A stretch of 5,157 bases of DNA from Bacteroidota bacterium (GTDB lineage Bacteria; Bacteroidota; Bacteroidia; Flavobacteriales; Weeksellaceae). Shown piece by piece: positions 5,123-5,157 of this stretch. Every line of letters begins with the position of its first letter. The first letter of the stretch is position 1. Under the pieces are notes generated by a model that saw only the letters and a program-made list of their open reading frames with translations, was not told where the DNA came from and did not search any database. Made by a program: the position numbers and the translations under genes. Location: contig JAEZDQ010000077.1 of NCBI GenBank assembly GCA_023433225.1, positions 1-5,157 on the forward strand, read 5' to 3'.

Positions 5123-5157
5123 AAGCCACTATTTCAAATCTCTGTAAGCAATTGCAA

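Overview
The window looks like a piece of a Flavobacteriia (Bacteroidota) chromosome, probably of the Chryseobacterium/Flavobacterium type. The reasons are the AT-rich, A-leader style of gene starts without clear Shine-Dalgarno sequences, the HMA-AraC fusion regulator placed before a copper ATPase, and interspersed repeats whose translations (FDKLRMT, CHSEARGIS, SARSDEEL) I recognise from flavobacterial genomes. The genus is inference only.

Layout, left to right: the C-terminal end of a luciferase-like flavin-dependent oxidoreductase (1-280, +); an ordered set of short palindromes (299-538); a lone Y1/HUH transposase of the REP-associated (RAYT, IS200-like) type (571-1029, +); a second, shorter copy of the same palindrome set in the same orientation (1092-1252); then three genes on the minus strand. 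Read in their own direction these are an HMA-AraC regulator (4965-4405), a small secreted protein of unknown function (4386-3850) and a Cu(+)-exporting P1B-type ATPase, CopA (3780-1285). The right end (4991-5122) holds a further repeat cluster with a 21-bp tandem repeat directly upstream of the regulator.

How it fits together: regulator, secreted protein and pump are co-directional with short gaps (18 bp and about 69 bp), so they can form one copper-tolerance operon. The regulator carries a CxxC metal-binding domain fused to an AraC-type DNA-binding domain and would plausibly sense Cu(+) and control copA. The transposase and its flanking palindromes form a separate REPtron-like unit that is convergent with copA.

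The most notable observation is that copA itself carries two in-frame insertions of interspersed repeat sequence inside the ATP-binding (N) domain, one on each side of the invariant SEHP motif, without loss of any catalytic motif. No wholly unknown defence or mobile system is evident. The novelty lies in repeat biology (protein-coding REP insertions and a composite RAYT array) and in the unusual regulator and secreted protein next to copA.
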